From: Ensifer sp. USDA 6670
GTDB lineage: Bacteria; Pseudomonadota; Alphaproteobacteria; Rhizobiales; Rhizobiaceae
Assembly (NCBI GenBank): GCA_000421085.1
Contig: ATWE01000002.1
Location: 1-64,000 of the forward strand
Direction of reading: 5' to 3'
DNA: 64,000 nt
Shown here: piece after piece, positions 1-8,518 of the stretch
Position numbering within the stretch: position 1 is the stretch's first letter
How the letters are laid out: every line of letters starts with the position of its first letter
Position numbers and translations under genes: made by a program
Notes under the pieces: model-generated
Told to the model about the DNA's origin: nothing
Database searches by the model: none
The model's input: only the letters and a program-made list of their open reading frames with translations

Positions 1-223
1 GCGCTTAATCCCTCGCCGAGTGCTTGCTTCTGTCCGCAGTCGGAGCTTTGCCGCTGCTCTATGGTGTCTGCTGAGGAGCGGTTGGCCAATCTTAGAAGCG
101 CAGTCACCCTTGTGCTGCTGATCGCATAGCGGCCTAACCCATCCATCGTCCCGGCGAAGGGACCTTGCTGCGGAGGGCTGATGGCTGTGCCCGTCCGAAA
201 GCCTGTCTCGTCGTCTCCTCCGA

Positions 224-1261
224 TCAAGCCGCCAGGGCTGGCGCTCCCTTATGAGCAATGAAGTTGGTTCTATCCCTGAGCATGCAATGCAACACCACCG
301 CCAGCTTGCGGGCCAGCGCCACGCGCGCCTTTTTGGGGCCGGCACGTCTTGCGACCGCCAACGCCCAACCCTTCAGATCGGAGCCTTTGACCGGTCGCGT
401 CAGGATGACATTGGCCGCCTCGTAGAGCGCGGTTCGCACGCTGCCATCGCCGATCTTCGAGATGCGACCGCTATGATCGGTTTCGCCCGATTGATACTTC
501 TTCGGCGTCAATCCGAAGTGCGGCCCCACCGCGCGTGAGGAGCGGAAGCGCTCCGGCGCATCGACGGCCGCCACAAACGTCAGCGCCACCAGGACGCCAA
601 CGCCGGGCGTCGTCATCAACCGCCGTGCGTTCTCGTCCTCACGGGCGATAGCACGCAGCTTGCGCTCAAAACCTGCAAATTCATGCACAAGCGCCTCGCG
701 CACCTTCAAGAGTGCCGTCGCGATCGCCTCCAGGGTCGAATGGCCGGCAATCAGTTCGCGGATGCGCCCCGCGTAAGTGCGCCGCGTCGTCGCCCCGACC
801 TTCAGGCCGAAGCCGCGCAGGGTGCCCCGGATGCTCATCTCGATGTCGTGAAGCTTACCTTGAATGAGCTTGCGGGCGGTCAGCAGCGCCCGCACCTCCT
901 GGGCGGCAAGAGATTTGCAGTGGACCGGTCTGAACCAGCCAAGCCGCATCAACTGCGCAATGCCCCGGGCGTCCTTCTTGTCGGTCTTGACCGGCATCGT
1001 CTTGAAGGCTGCACGCACGTGGCGCGTCTCGATCAGCTCGACGCAAAGACCTCCTGTCACCATCCGGGCATGGAGCCACTGCGACAAGGGGCCGGCCTCC
1101 AGACCAATGCGCTCCATCGCCACGCCGTGCTCGCCGAACCAGGCGATCAGCGCATCGGGTTCGCTGAGGATCTTTGCTTCCCGCACAATGCGGCCGTCCG
1201 CATCCACCACGCACACACTCGAGTATTCCAGTGATACGTCGATGCCGGCATACTGCTTCAT
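224..1261 (-). CDS. IS110-family transposase (DEDD recombinase)
   Basis: Recombinase of an IS110-type insertion sequence. The 345-residue length fits the family. The N-terminal RuvC-like DEDD domain starts with GIDVS (Asp near residue 8), followed by IGLEAGPLSQWL (Glu near 55) and KTDKKDARGIAQLM (Asp pair near 95-98). The C-terminal Transposase_20 domain starts around TTPGVGVLVALTF (about 217) and contains the segment SGETDHSGRISKIGD with the conserved serine region. The start is the ATG at 1261. The frame is uninterrupted, so the enzyme may be active. IS110 elements lack clear terminal inverted repeats, so the ends of the element cannot be set from this sequence alone. The neighbour at 1419-1560 is a gene scrap, consistent with insertion into degraded sequence. 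Confidence 0.93.
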   Translation of the reverse strand: MKQYAGIDVSLEYSSVCVVDADGRIVREAKILSEPDALIAWFGEHGVAMERIGLEAGPLSQWLHARMVTGGLCVELIETRHVRAAFKTMPVKTDKKDARGIAQLMRLGWFRPVHCKSLAAQEVRALLTARKLIQGKLHDIEMSIRGTLRGFGLKVGATTRRTYAGRIRELIAGHSTLEAIATALLKVREALVHEFAGFERKLRAIAREDENARRLMTTPGVGVLVALTFVAAVDAPERFRSSRAVGPHFGLTPKKYQSGETDHSGRISKIGDGSVRTALYEAANVILTRPVKGSDLKGWALAVARRAGPKKARVALARKLAVVLHCMLRDRTNFIAHKGAPALAA

Positions 1262-1418
1262 GGTCGTCTCTCCGTGCTGCTATGGAGCAGGCCACTCCTG
1301 ACTCCGCCACACCATCATTGTGAGGGACGACCACCGACCTATCAAACCCACCGCCGGGTTCCGCCCGTTACACCATCTTCTTGGCCCAATCCGGCGAGAA
1401 GAGTCTCTCCGAGCGGGC
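1262..1418 (-). other. Leader side of the IS110 element, possible bridge RNA region
   Basis: Non-coding stretch immediately upstream of the transposase start on its own strand. In IS110-group elements the non-coding left end next to the recombinase start encodes the bridge RNA that specifies target and donor DNA. Location and size fit, but I did not fold the sequence or identify the guide loops, so this is positional inference only. Confidence 0.3.
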
Positions 1419-1560
1419 TCAGTTCATCGTCCAGGCCGAGTAGTAGAGCCGCCCGATGGGATTGATATTGTCTACAAGTCTGTCGCCGGCTGTCGGCTCG
1501 ATCACCATCCACGTGCCGTCGGTCTTGAGCGCCTTGTGGATTCGAGGCCGCTTTGCGCCC
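1419..1560 (-). pseudogene. SAM-dependent methyltransferase C-terminal scrap
   Basis: On the minus strand this short piece reads IHKALKTDGTWMVIEP, then DRLVDNINPIGRLYYSA, and stops at 1421. The pattern (ALK..GTWM..EP....L..N.NPIGR.YY) is typical of the C-terminal half of class I methyltransferases of the UbiE/methyltransf_25 type. There is no start or N-terminal SAM-binding half next to it, and the natural C-terminus appears to continue in a different frame. It is a remnant, probably cut by the adjacent insertion sequence. Confidence 0.5.
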
Positions 1561-1737
1561 TCTTACTGCCAGTGGCGACCACGCCTATCCTCCCAAATCC
1601 GGTGTCATTGTATTGAACCACGTCCGAGGAAGCCCGTCGGCAGGTGGATCGCGCGGCACTCAAGCGAGCGGCCCTATGGCGATCAGCGGGTGATCGTCAT
1701 CGCTTGAACGGTGTTGTACTCGTAACGGCTGCCCCCG

Positions 1738-2637
1738 TCACAATGAGCCAATCCAGCCAACGATGGCTGCTGTCACTTCGTCCTTGCGGTCCTGCATGAT
1801 CCAGTGGCCGGCATTTTCCCAGTGATCGACCCCGGACTTGCGATCGGAGAACCAGCCGCGCATCCGCGCCGCCTGCTCCGGGTCGCGGCATAAGTGGTAG
1901 AACGGCACTCTGACCGTGCGTAGGAAGTCCTCGCTCTGCTTGCCCAACCCTACCTGATCGGGTCCCAGGAACAGAGGGCCGAAGGATTCACGCACTGCGG
2001 GCCCGGCGGTTCCCTGCAGGCGCCGGGCGTGCCATCGTTTCAGTGCGGGGTCAGTGGCCGGATCGTAGACGGATTGGAACAGCGCCCGCCCGACCAGCGC
2101 TGGATCGCGCTCCCGCAGGTCCTGGTTGACCTTCAGGAAGGCGGGGCGGAGCGCGTCGGAAAAGCCAAGCGCGCCGTCGACCGAGACCACCGCACGAACA
2201 AGGTCCGGGCGCCTGGCGGCGAGGCGCGCGGCAACCTGGCCGCCCATCGAGTGGCCCGCCAGCACGAACTTGCGGCCGGAGAAATTCGTCTCGATCAGCG
2301 CCTCGATATCGGCCACATAGTCGCCGGGCGCGTAGCTGCCCGAGGGCATGACCTCGGAGCGGCCGTGCCCGCGCAGGTCGACGGCGACGACGCGGTATCG
2401 GCTCTCGAGCGCCGGTAGCTGCCAAGTCCAGTCATGCGAATCACAGGTCCAGCCGTGGAGCAGCATGACGGCGGGCCCGCTGCCGGCGTCAGTGTAGAAG
2501 AGGTTCGCAATGCGCACACCCGCGTCCGTAGCGCTCGCGCCGATCGCCATACCGGGCGCGAGCGCGGCCGCGGCAGTCGTCGCCCCCATCCATCCCAGCA
2601 AGCCGCGCCGGGATATGTCGAGACCTTGGTCCGCCAT
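1738..2637 (-). CDS. Tat-exported alpha/beta hydrolase
   Basis: Alpha/beta-hydrolase-fold enzyme of unknown substrate, probably periplasmic. The chosen start (MADQGLD) puts a twin-arginine signal, SRRGLLGWMGATTAAAALAPG, at the N-terminus; an upstream in-frame start at 2682 would bury it. The oxyanion region is MLLHGWTCDSHDW, the nucleophile elbow is AGHSMGG (Ser), and the C-terminal catalytic histidine is in ENAGHWIM. Length (299 aa) is normal for the family (haloperoxidase/epoxide-hydrolase-like). It is transcribed divergently from an HxlR regulator across 145 bp, which is probably its regulator. Confidence 0.85.
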   Translation of the reverse strand: MADQGLDISRRGLLGWMGATTAAAALAPGMAIGASATDAGVRIANLFYTDAGSGPAVMLLHGWTCDSHDWTWQLPALESRYRVVAVDLRGHGRSEVMPSGSYAPGDYVADIEALIETNFSGRKFVLAGHSMGGQVAARLAARRPDLVRAVVSVDGALGFSDALRPAFLKVNQDLRERDPALVGRALFQSVYDPATDPALKRWHARRLQGTAGPAVRESFGPLFLGPDQVGLGKQSEDFLRTVRVPFYHLCRDPEQAARMRGWFSDRKSGVDHWENAGHWIMQDRKDEVTAAIVGWIGSL

Positions 2638-2713
2638 GCAATTGCTCCTGCTGAAGGCCCGGCAGCGCTCGAACCGAGGCACGCGGGACCGATTTGATCA
2701 TCTGCAGGCATGA

Positions 2714-2769
2714 AGATATACGTCGTAAATCTACGATCAATTACGCACCTGAAAGTGCGTAGATATACG
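2714..2769. promoter_or_regulatory. Candidate HxlR operator region
   Basis: The hydrolase/HxlR divergent gap holds a perfect 7-bp inverted repeat TACGCAC(6 nt)GTGCGTA at 2742-2761. A second repeat, TCGTA(4 nt)TACGA, lies at 2723-2736. Both are bracketed by the direct repeat AGATATACG at 2714-2722 and 2761-2769. The symmetry and position suggest binding sites for the dimeric HxlR protein encoded at 2783. No promoter hexamers could be assigned with confidence. Confidence 0.5.
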
Positions 2770-2782
2770 CGAGGATATCGGC

Positions 2783-3169
2783 ATGCCGAGGACCAGCCCT
2801 AAAGACGTGGATGCGGTGTATTTCGCGGACTGCGCCGCGCGTTCGTTCTTCGACCAGGTCGCCAACAAATGGGCGGTCATGATCTTGACGATCCTCGCGG
2901 AGCGCCCAACCCGTTTCAACGCGTTCATGCGCCGGCTGGAGGGGATCACCCACAAAGCGCTGACGCAGGCGCTGCGGCGGCTCGAACGCAACGGCCTGAT
3001 CGCGCGCAAGGTGCTTGCTACCTCGCCAGTCGCCGTCGAATACTCGATCACCGACCTCGGCCGCACGCTGCAGGTTCCATTCGCGGCGGTCTACGATTGG
3101 GCGATTGATCATTTGCACCAGATCGAAGAAGCCCAGCAAAACTATGACGCACGGCAGAGCTCGCATTGA
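2783..3169 (+). CDS. HxlR-family transcriptional regulator
   Basis: Winged-helix DNA-binding protein of 128 residues, normal length for HxlR/MarR-like regulators. Characteristic features are the N-terminal cysteine (DCAARSFFDQVANKWAVMIL), the RFNAFMRRLEGITHKALTQ recognition segment, LRRLERNGLIAR, and the wing VAVEYSITDLGRTL. HxlR proteins often sense electrophiles or oxidants through the N-terminal cysteine. It is divergent from the hydrolase at 1738-2637, which is the likely target. Confidence 0.9.
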   Translation: MPRTSPKDVDAVYFADCAARSFFDQVANKWAVMILTILAERPTRFNAFMRRLEGITHKALTQALRRLERNGLIARKVLATSPVAVEYSITDLGRTLQVPFAAVYDWAIDHLHQIEEAQQNYDARQSSH

Positions 3170-3677
3170 GGTCAGTCTGCTAAAGGGTCGCACCCATCGC
3201 GGCGTGCGAGAATGTGTCTGTCGGTCCTTTGGGACTCGCCCAGGCCGATCGCGCCAGAGGATTGAGGGACGCGGCCTGTCCTAAATAAACGACGTCAGTG
3301 CGCGTCACCAGATTTCGGCCGGCTTAGGTCGATGTGACCTCTCCTGCGAGCGCGGCCAAAGGACAAGAACCAGGCAATCGAGCTTGAGGCCGGCCTTCCG
3401 GTCTACCACGTCATCGGGGAGGTCCTTTCCAGTGCAGCGCGGTAATCGCCGCATAAGCGCAACGAAGAGATCCTGGAGATCGTACCCAAGGGCGTGATGC
3501 ACTTTCCAGGCGCGGGCATCAACCACACTTGCCGACAAGGCGGAAGTTCGGCCGGCGCGTGAGCGCCACGGTGGGACTCGGGAAGTTCCCGATTTCAGAT
3601 CGTAACAATTGAAGTTGCAATATCTGCTGCACGCTGTATGCTCGCGGCTCCAACGAAATTCAGAGCGAGATAGTGGT
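3170..3677. other. Gene-free stretch with coding-like debris
   Basis: About 500 bases without a convincing gene. Around 3355-3540 the plus strand reads like disrupted coding sequence in one frame (for example LEAGLPVYHVIGEVL and NEEILEIVPKGVMHFPGAG) with stops in between. I do not recognise the family. The last part must hold the promoter and leader of the oxidoreductase at 3678. Confidence 0.3.
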
Positions 3678-4628
3678 GTGGAACGTATCGTGGACGCGGC
3701 AATCGTCGGCGCGGGTGTCGCAGGCCTGAGCGCCGCCTTGTTTCTCGGCAGAGCAGCCCAAGCGACGGTCGTGTTCGATGGTGGCCCAACCCGCATCGAA
3801 AGCGTTGAGGAAGTCCGCGAACATCTCGGCTTCGATGGGTTGCCGCCCCAGGAGCTGCTTTCCCGAGCCCGCGCCGAGGTTCAAAAATACGGGGTCGAGA
3901 TCAAACGCCAGCGGGTGACGTCCGTAACGCCACGCGCCGACGGACTTTTCGAGGTGTATCACGGCCATTCGGTAACGATGGCTCGCACCGTTGTTCTTGC
4001 AACCGGGCTGATCGACAAGCTGCCTCCGCTTTCGGGATTACCCAAGGCCTGGGGCCGAGATCTTCGCGTCTGTCCATGCTTCGACGGCTATGAGGTGCGG
4101 GGAAAGCGTTTCCTGGTCTTCGGAGTGCCGAAGAGGCTGCTCCACATGGCATCATGGGTTTGGATGTGGTCTCGCGATGTGACGGTGGTTTCGGAGCATG
4201 CGTTCACCGACGTCGATCTCTATCGCCTGCGACTTTTGGAGATCGAGGTGATTGCCGACGAGGTGACGGGCTTGGTTCACGGAGGCGAGCGACTTGAAGC
4301 GCTCATGACCCGCAAGGGGAAATCGATCGCTTGCGACGCCGCGTGGATTGCCGCTGACATGGTAGCGACCTCAGAAGTCGCCGCAAGCTTGTGCGAAGTC
4401 GACGAAATGGGATTGGCGCGGGTCGACAGCGCCGGGCGGACAAGCAGACCAGGGATTTTTGCGGTCGGAAACGCTGCCGATCCCGCCGCTCATCTCGCTC
4501 ATGCATCTGCTGCCGGCACCAATGTTGGCCCGCATGTCGTCATGTATCTGCTGGAGAAAGAAATAGAGCGGCGAATGGCCAATCAGGAGAATACCGGCTC
4601 GCCTGACATTTCACAAAGAGTGTCATGA
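3678..4628 (+). CDS. Thioredoxin-reductase-like FAD/NAD(P) oxidoreductase
   Basis: Two-dinucleotide-binding flavoprotein of the TrxR-like (Pyr_redox_2) family. The FAD motif AAIVGAGVAGLSAAL lies at the N-terminus, VVLATGL in the middle, and the C-terminal FAD motif GIFAVGNAADPA near residue 255. I chose the GTG at 3678 because it places the Rossmann motif near the N-terminus as usual; an upstream TTG at 3609 would add 23 residues. At the redox-disulfide position (usually CxxCDG) the sequence is CPCFDGYE, so the second cysteine of CxxC is Phe. The NAD(P) motif region is also poor (VFGVPKRLLHMAS). The stop overlaps the Rrf2 gene by 4 nt, so the two are translationally coupled. Confidence 0.82.
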   Translation: MERIVDAAIVGAGVAGLSAALFLGRAAQATVVFDGGPTRIESVEEVREHLGFDGLPPQELLSRARAEVQKYGVEIKRQRVTSVTPRADGLFEVYHGHSVTMARTVVLATGLIDKLPPLSGLPKAWGRDLRVCPCFDGYEVRGKRFLVFGVPKRLLHMASWVWMWSRDVTVVSEHAFTDVDLYRLRLLEIEVIADEVTGLVHGGERLEALMTRKGKSIACDAAWIAADMVATSEVAASLCEVDEMGLARVDSAGRTSRPGIFAVGNAADPAAHLAHASAAGTNVGPHVVMYLLEKEIERRMANQENTGSPDISQRVS

Positions 4629-5062
4629 GAACCGACAGCCGCTTATCCCGCATGCTCCACGTCCTGCTGCACATGGCACGCCATGATCGGCCTTACACAT
4701 CCGAGCAGATCGCCGGAATGCTTCAGACGAACGCCGTTGTCGTTCGTCGGACCATGGCTGGCTTGCGCGCCAACGGCTATGTTCAATCTGTCACTGGACA
4801 GGGGGGCGGCTGGAAGATTGCCTGCGACCTCAACAGAACGACCTTGCTGGACATTCATCGGGCGGTCGGCGGCCGTCATATCTTCGCGATTGGCCTCGAC
4901 AACGCCAATCCATCCTGCGCGGTCGAACGCGTCGTCAACAGTGCAGTCGCGGATGCGCTTAGTCGAGCCGAGCGGCTGCTGATCAGCAGGTTGGGTGAGG
5001 TCACACTCGCCGAGTTGGCGGAACAGTTCGATGCCACCTGCCGAGCCGAACTTAAGCAGTAG
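4625..5062 (+). CDS. Rrf2-family transcriptional regulator
   Basis: 145-residue winged-helix regulator. The N-terminal helix-turn-helix spans LSRMLHVLLHMARHDRPYTSEQIAGML and VVRRTMAGLRANGYV, followed by the wing GQGGGWKIA. The cysteine-rich effector segment of Fe-S-binding Rrf2 members (IscR, NsrR) is reduced: only one cysteine is obvious in NPSCAVE plus one near the C-terminus. It is therefore more like the YwnA/non-cluster subgroup. It overlaps the oxidoreductase by 4 nt and probably autoregulates the pair in response to redox or thiol stress (inference). Confidence 0.88.
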   Translation: MRTDSRLSRMLHVLLHMARHDRPYTSEQIAGMLQTNAVVVRRTMAGLRANGYVQSVTGQGGGWKIACDLNRTTLLDIHRAVGGRHIFAIGLDNANPSCAVERVVNSAVADALSRAERLLISRLGEVTLAELAEQFDATCRAELKQ

Positions 5063-5199
5063 CGCCGATCGATGCAGTGCCGCCCACGAAACGATCAGAG
5101 CGCATGCACATCCGCATCTCGCTAGAGGCAAGGACCATTTCTGGCGCATTCTCCTATTCAGGTCTCGAGCGAAGCTATTAGAGTGCAGCCGGCCCCAGT

Positions 5200-5426
5200 T
5201 GCGCCTCAGAAGTGCGTTCCGTGTGCGCGGCTGCAATGAAATGGTCGCTATTGGCAATTGGGTCCGCAAATCCCGGATGCGCCACGGTGATCTCATCAAG
5301 CAATTCCTGGCGCCGGCCGGCGATGACGACGACTAGGTTGCCGCGTCGGTGGAAGCCTCTGCCAGGCCGCCGCCGATGCCGCTCGTGCCGCCGGTGATCA
5401 GGGTGGCGATGCCGGTGACTTGCATG
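5200..5426 (-). pseudogene. Frameshifted, truncated short-chain dehydrogenase
   Basis: A start codon at 5426, with AGGAG just upstream and within 3 nt of the NmrA stop, opens the frame MQVTGIATLITGGTSGIGGG, with the SDR cofactor motif TGGTSGIG. The frame hits a stop within about 31 codons. Shifting by one base near 5350 restores LAEAFHRRGNLVVVIAGRRQ and ELLDEITVAHPGF, the next part of a DltE-like SDR. Homology then fades near 5230, so catalytic Ser/Tyr/Lys segments are missing. It was probably the second gene of an operon with the NmrA gene. Confidence 0.7.
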
Positions 5427-5428
5427 GA

Positions 5429-6349
5429 TCATCGCTCCTGCCGGGCGGCGGCGGGCTGGTCGCGCGTGCCGAGGATCGCCGGCTTGAGCACGCTCTCGCA
5501 CCAATGCCGGAAGCTGATCGGCGTCGAATTCGCGGGCGTGCGCGGCTCGGCATCGTCCAGGCCGGAATCCTTGGCCGCAAACATCTCTGCATAGCCTCGG
5601 GCGAACGCCGGCGACATCCCGCGTGCGCCAAGCCCATCCTCGAACGCCTTGAGCGGGACCTGCTGGAACCGCACCGGCCACCCCAACACTTCGGTGAGGA
5701 TCGCAGCCATATCGTTGCAGGAGAGGTCCTCCGGGCCGAGCACCGGCACGTCGGCGCGCCCGCTCCAGGATCGGTCGAGCAACAGCTTCGCGGCGGCGGC
5801 GGCGATGTCGCGCGTGGCACAGGTAGGATGCTTGCGGTCGCCGTCGAGGGGTAGGCGGAACAGCCCCTCGCCGCAGATCGATGGCACTTGGCGCAAGAGA
5901 TTATCCATGAACGAGGGGTTCGCCAGCGCGCGGTAGGAGACGCCTGTGTTGGCTATCATATCGTCCATAGCCAGCGAGGCTGTGACCAGCCCGGCGCGGC
6001 TGGCGAGCGCGGTCCCGCGGCCCAGCGCCGAGACACCGACCACATGCCGCACGCCGCAGCGCTCGATCGCCTCGCAGGCCGGGGCGCTGAAACCAAGATA
6101 GGCGGACTCGAGGCTCTGCGCCGTTGGGTCGGGAGGAACGAGCCAGAACAGGGCGTCGGCGCCCGCGAATGCCCTCGACACGACTTCGCGATCCCCGTGC
6201 GAACCCTGCACGACGTCGACTTGCTCGCGAATGCGCGCCGGAAGGCGTGAAGGCTCGCGCGTGATCAAGCGGACCGGTTCGCCGCTGCCGACGATGATCT
6301 CGACGAGCTGGCGCCCGATCTGGCCGGTGGGAGCGGTGATGACGATCAT
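5429..6349 (-). CDS. NmrA-like NAD(P)-binding protein
   Basis: Atypical SDR of the NmrA/HSCARG group, 306 residues. It opens directly with the dinucleotide-binding motif VITAPTGQIGRQLVEIIVGSG, then RLITREPSRLP as second strand and VDVVQGSHGD. The canonical SDR tyrosine triad is not evident; NmrA-like proteins often act as redox sensors, and others reduce quinones or isoflavones. It diverges from the AraC regulator at 6471 across 121 bp and precedes the broken SDR gene at 5426, suggesting a small redox-metabolism unit controlled by that regulator (inference). Confidence 0.85.
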   Translation of the reverse strand: MIVITAPTGQIGRQLVEIIVGSGEPVRLITREPSRLPARIREQVDVVQGSHGDREVVSRAFAGADALFWLVPPDPTAQSLESAYLGFSAPACEAIERCGVRHVVGVSALGRGTALASRAGLVTASLAMDDMIANTGVSYRALANPSFMDNLLRQVPSICGEGLFRLPLDGDRKHPTCATRDIAAAAAKLLLDRSWSGRADVPVLGPEDLSCNDMAAILTEVLGWPVRFQQVPLKAFEDGLGARGMSPAFARGYAEMFAAKDSGLDDAEPRTPANSTPISFRHWCESVLKPAILGTRDQPAAARQER

Positions 6350-6470
6350 GGTAGCTTCTTTCGCTTGGCTGATGGATCCGCCACCCGGGCGGCTTGGTTG
6401 ACAAGGGATAGGCGAGCGAGAGAATACGATCTATGCTGCGCAGTACGCGTTTTTTGCTGGATCGTCCAAG

Positions 6471-7478
6471 ATGCCAATGGACCCGCTCTCTGACATCCTG
6501 TCGCTGCTGAAGCCGCGCAGCTATGTGTCCGCGGGCTTCGATGCAGGCGGCGATTGGGCGATCCGCTTCACCGACCAGCAAGGACGCATCAAATGCTACG
6601 CGGTCGCTTCGGGCGAATGCTGGCTCACTGTCGAGGATGTATCCGAGCCCGTTCGCTTGCGGGCGGGTGAATGCTTCGTGCTGCCGAGCGGCCGGCCCTT
6701 TGGTCTCGCCAGCGATGCCGCGCTGGAGCCTGTCGATTCAAGCACGGTCTTCCCGCCCGCTCGGCCGGGCGGCGTTGTCACCTACAATGGCGGGGGTGAT
6801 TTCTTCCTTGTTGGCAGCCGATTTGCCGTCAGCGGCCCGCACGTGGCCGGGCTGCTGCGCACGCTGCCGCCGATCGTGCATATCCATAGGGAGCCGGACC
6901 AGACGGCGCTGCGCTGGTCGGTGGCACAGATGATGCATGAGCTTCACGCGCAGCGGCCGGGTGGCGCGCTGATCGCGCAGCATCTTGCCCATATGATGCT
7001 GATCCAGGCGCTCCGGGCCTATCTTGCGGAAGGAGCGCCGGCCGGCGTCGGCTGGTTCCATGCGCTGGCCGACAAACAGATGAGTGCGGCGATCGGGGCG
7101 ATGCATGAAGATCCGGCGCATCGCTGGACCCTGCAGGCGCTGGCGGAGCGCGCCTGCATGTCGCGATCGAGCTTTGCCGCCAGGTTCAGGGAGACGGTGG
7201 GGCAAACACCGATGGAGTATCTGGCGCGCTGGCGGATGTTGCTGGCGGCGGATCGGCTGGAGAACAGCGCCGATTCCGTTTCCGTGATCGCTCTCTCGCT
7301 CGGCTATGAATCCGAAAGCGCGTTCAGCACGGCGTTCAAGCGGGTGATGGGCTGCTCGCCGCGCCAGCACGCGCGCGGCAGAGGTCTCCGCGACTCCTAT
7401 GGGCGGGTCGCGCCCGGCGAAGAAATGTCGAACAGCCATGCGGCAGCGGAGCCGACGCTCACGCTGGCCGAAACGTAA
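6471..7478 (+). CDS. AraC-family regulator with cupin_6 sensor domain
   Basis: 335-residue regulator. The N-terminal AraC_binding/cupin_6 domain includes DPLSDILSLLKPRSY, ECWLTVEDV, GECFVLPSGRPF and later ALRWSVAQMMHEL. The C-terminal double helix-turn-helix covers about residues 200-305, with LQALAERACMSRSSFAARF as first HTH and VSVIALSLGYESESAFSTAFKR as second, ending in GCSPRQHAR. It diverges from the NmrA-like gene, its probable target. Confidence 0.92.
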   Translation: MPMDPLSDILSLLKPRSYVSAGFDAGGDWAIRFTDQQGRIKCYAVASGECWLTVEDVSEPVRLRAGECFVLPSGRPFGLASDAALEPVDSSTVFPPARPGGVVTYNGGGDFFLVGSRFAVSGPHVAGLLRTLPPIVHIHREPDQTALRWSVAQMMHELHAQRPGGALIAQHLAHMMLIQALRAYLAEGAPAGVGWFHALADKQMSAAIGAMHEDPAHRWTLQALAERACMSRSSFAARFRETVGQTPMEYLARWRMLLAADRLENSADSVSVIALSLGYESESAFSTAFKRVMGCSPRQHARGRGLRDSYGRVAPGEEMSNSHAAAEPTLTLAET

Positions 7479-7584
7479 AAGCCGGACCGCCCGGCACGCG
7501 GCATCTTCAGCGGTTCCTCTTGCTGCGCGCATGTAAACTCTTTCAAGCTCCTGAACGCGTCGGCGAACGGGCCGTTGTGGCGCT

Positions 7585-8508
7585 TCAAGTCATGAACCGG
7601 GCAAACCATTCCAGCATCTGCGCCGGCTCGCGCTGGAAATAGGTATAGCCGTCCCATCGTCGCGTCGTATCCTCGATCCAGTGCAGCTCTTTATCCGCTC
7701 CGGGCATGTTGTCGTACATCGCCTGAATGTCATCCGGCGTGGTATAGAGATCGTCGCGGACCTGATATAGGAAGGTCGGAATCATCACACTCCGGGCCCA
7801 AGGGATCGGGGAGAACTGGTCGATCGTGAAGCTGGTCTGCAGCCGGATGCGTTCGTTCAGGTCCTCGATGTAGTGGGCCGGAATCTCGAAACGCTCGAGT
7901 GCCCGCCGAAGCGCGGCGCCGCTCGACAATGGCTGCGGCGAGACCATGCAGCGCACCCCGTCGAAGGCTTCGGGCCGCCGCGTCATCGCGAACATCGTGG
8001 CGTTGCAGCCGACGCAGCGGCTGAAGAGGCCGATCGTCATATCGCGCGTGTCCGCCCGGCTGCGCACATAGTTCAGCGAGCCGATGACATCGCGCGACTC
8101 GTAACGACCAGCCGAAAAGACCCCGCCGTTCGCTGCGCCGCTCTGCCCGAAATTGCGCAGGTCATAAGTCAGCACATTGTAGCCCGCGTCGTGAAGGATC
8201 TTGTAATCCGGCACGAAATTCACCTCGAAATCGTTGCCGGCCGAAGCGCCGAAAGACTTCCACGGCTCGAGGTGGGAAGGCAGGCCCGCACGAGTGAACC
8301 AGCGCGGATGGTTGGCGATGAGGAGCTTATCCGAGCCTGGGCGCGGGATGAACCAGCCTTCGAGCGGAACGCCGTCTTCGGAAGGGAAGAACACCTCCTC
8401 ATAGTCCAGGCCCTCCTCGTCGGGCCAATGCAGGATCGGTGCGCGCGGCCAGGTGCGGAAGCCCTCGGCCAGCTTTTGCAGGGTCTGATCGATCTGGTCG
8501 GGTGTCAT
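7585..8508 (-). CDS. Alpha/beta hydrolase with apparent Cys nucleophile
   Basis: 307-residue alpha/beta-hydrolase-fold protein. The N-terminal cap region is followed by VFFPSEDGVPLEGWFIP, ILHDAGYNVLTYDLRNFGQSG, and the nucleophile-elbow region TIGLFSRCVGCNAT. Fitting Sm-X-Nu-X-Sm to S-R-C-V-G places a cysteine where serine usually sits, as in dienelactone hydrolases. A late catalytic Asp could lie in VRDDLYTTPDD, and the histidine in ELHWIEDTTRRWDG. No signal peptide. The ATG is preceded by AGGAG contributed by the last unit of a tandem octamer repeat (8519-8550). It is convergent with the AraC gene. Confidence 0.8.
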   Translation of the reverse strand: MTPDQIDQTLQKLAEGFRTWPRAPILHWPDEEGLDYEEVFFPSEDGVPLEGWFIPRPGSDKLLIANHPRWFTRAGLPSHLEPWKSFGASAGNDFEVNFVPDYKILHDAGYNVLTYDLRNFGQSGAANGGVFSAGRYESRDVIGSLNYVRSRADTRDMTIGLFSRCVGCNATMFAMTRRPEAFDGVRCMVSPQPLSSGAALRRALERFEIPAHYIEDLNERIRLQTSFTIDQFSPIPWARSVMIPTFLYQVRDDLYTTPDDIQAMYDNMPGADKELHWIEDTTRRWDGYTYFQREPAQMLEWFARFMT

Positions 8509-8518
8509 GCCTTTGCTC

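Noticed and set aside
3305..3796. Minus-strand frame opposite the oxidoreductase start
   Set aside because: Arg/Ser/Thr-rich sequence typical of antisense frames in GC-rich DNA; overlaps the well-supported flavoprotein gene.
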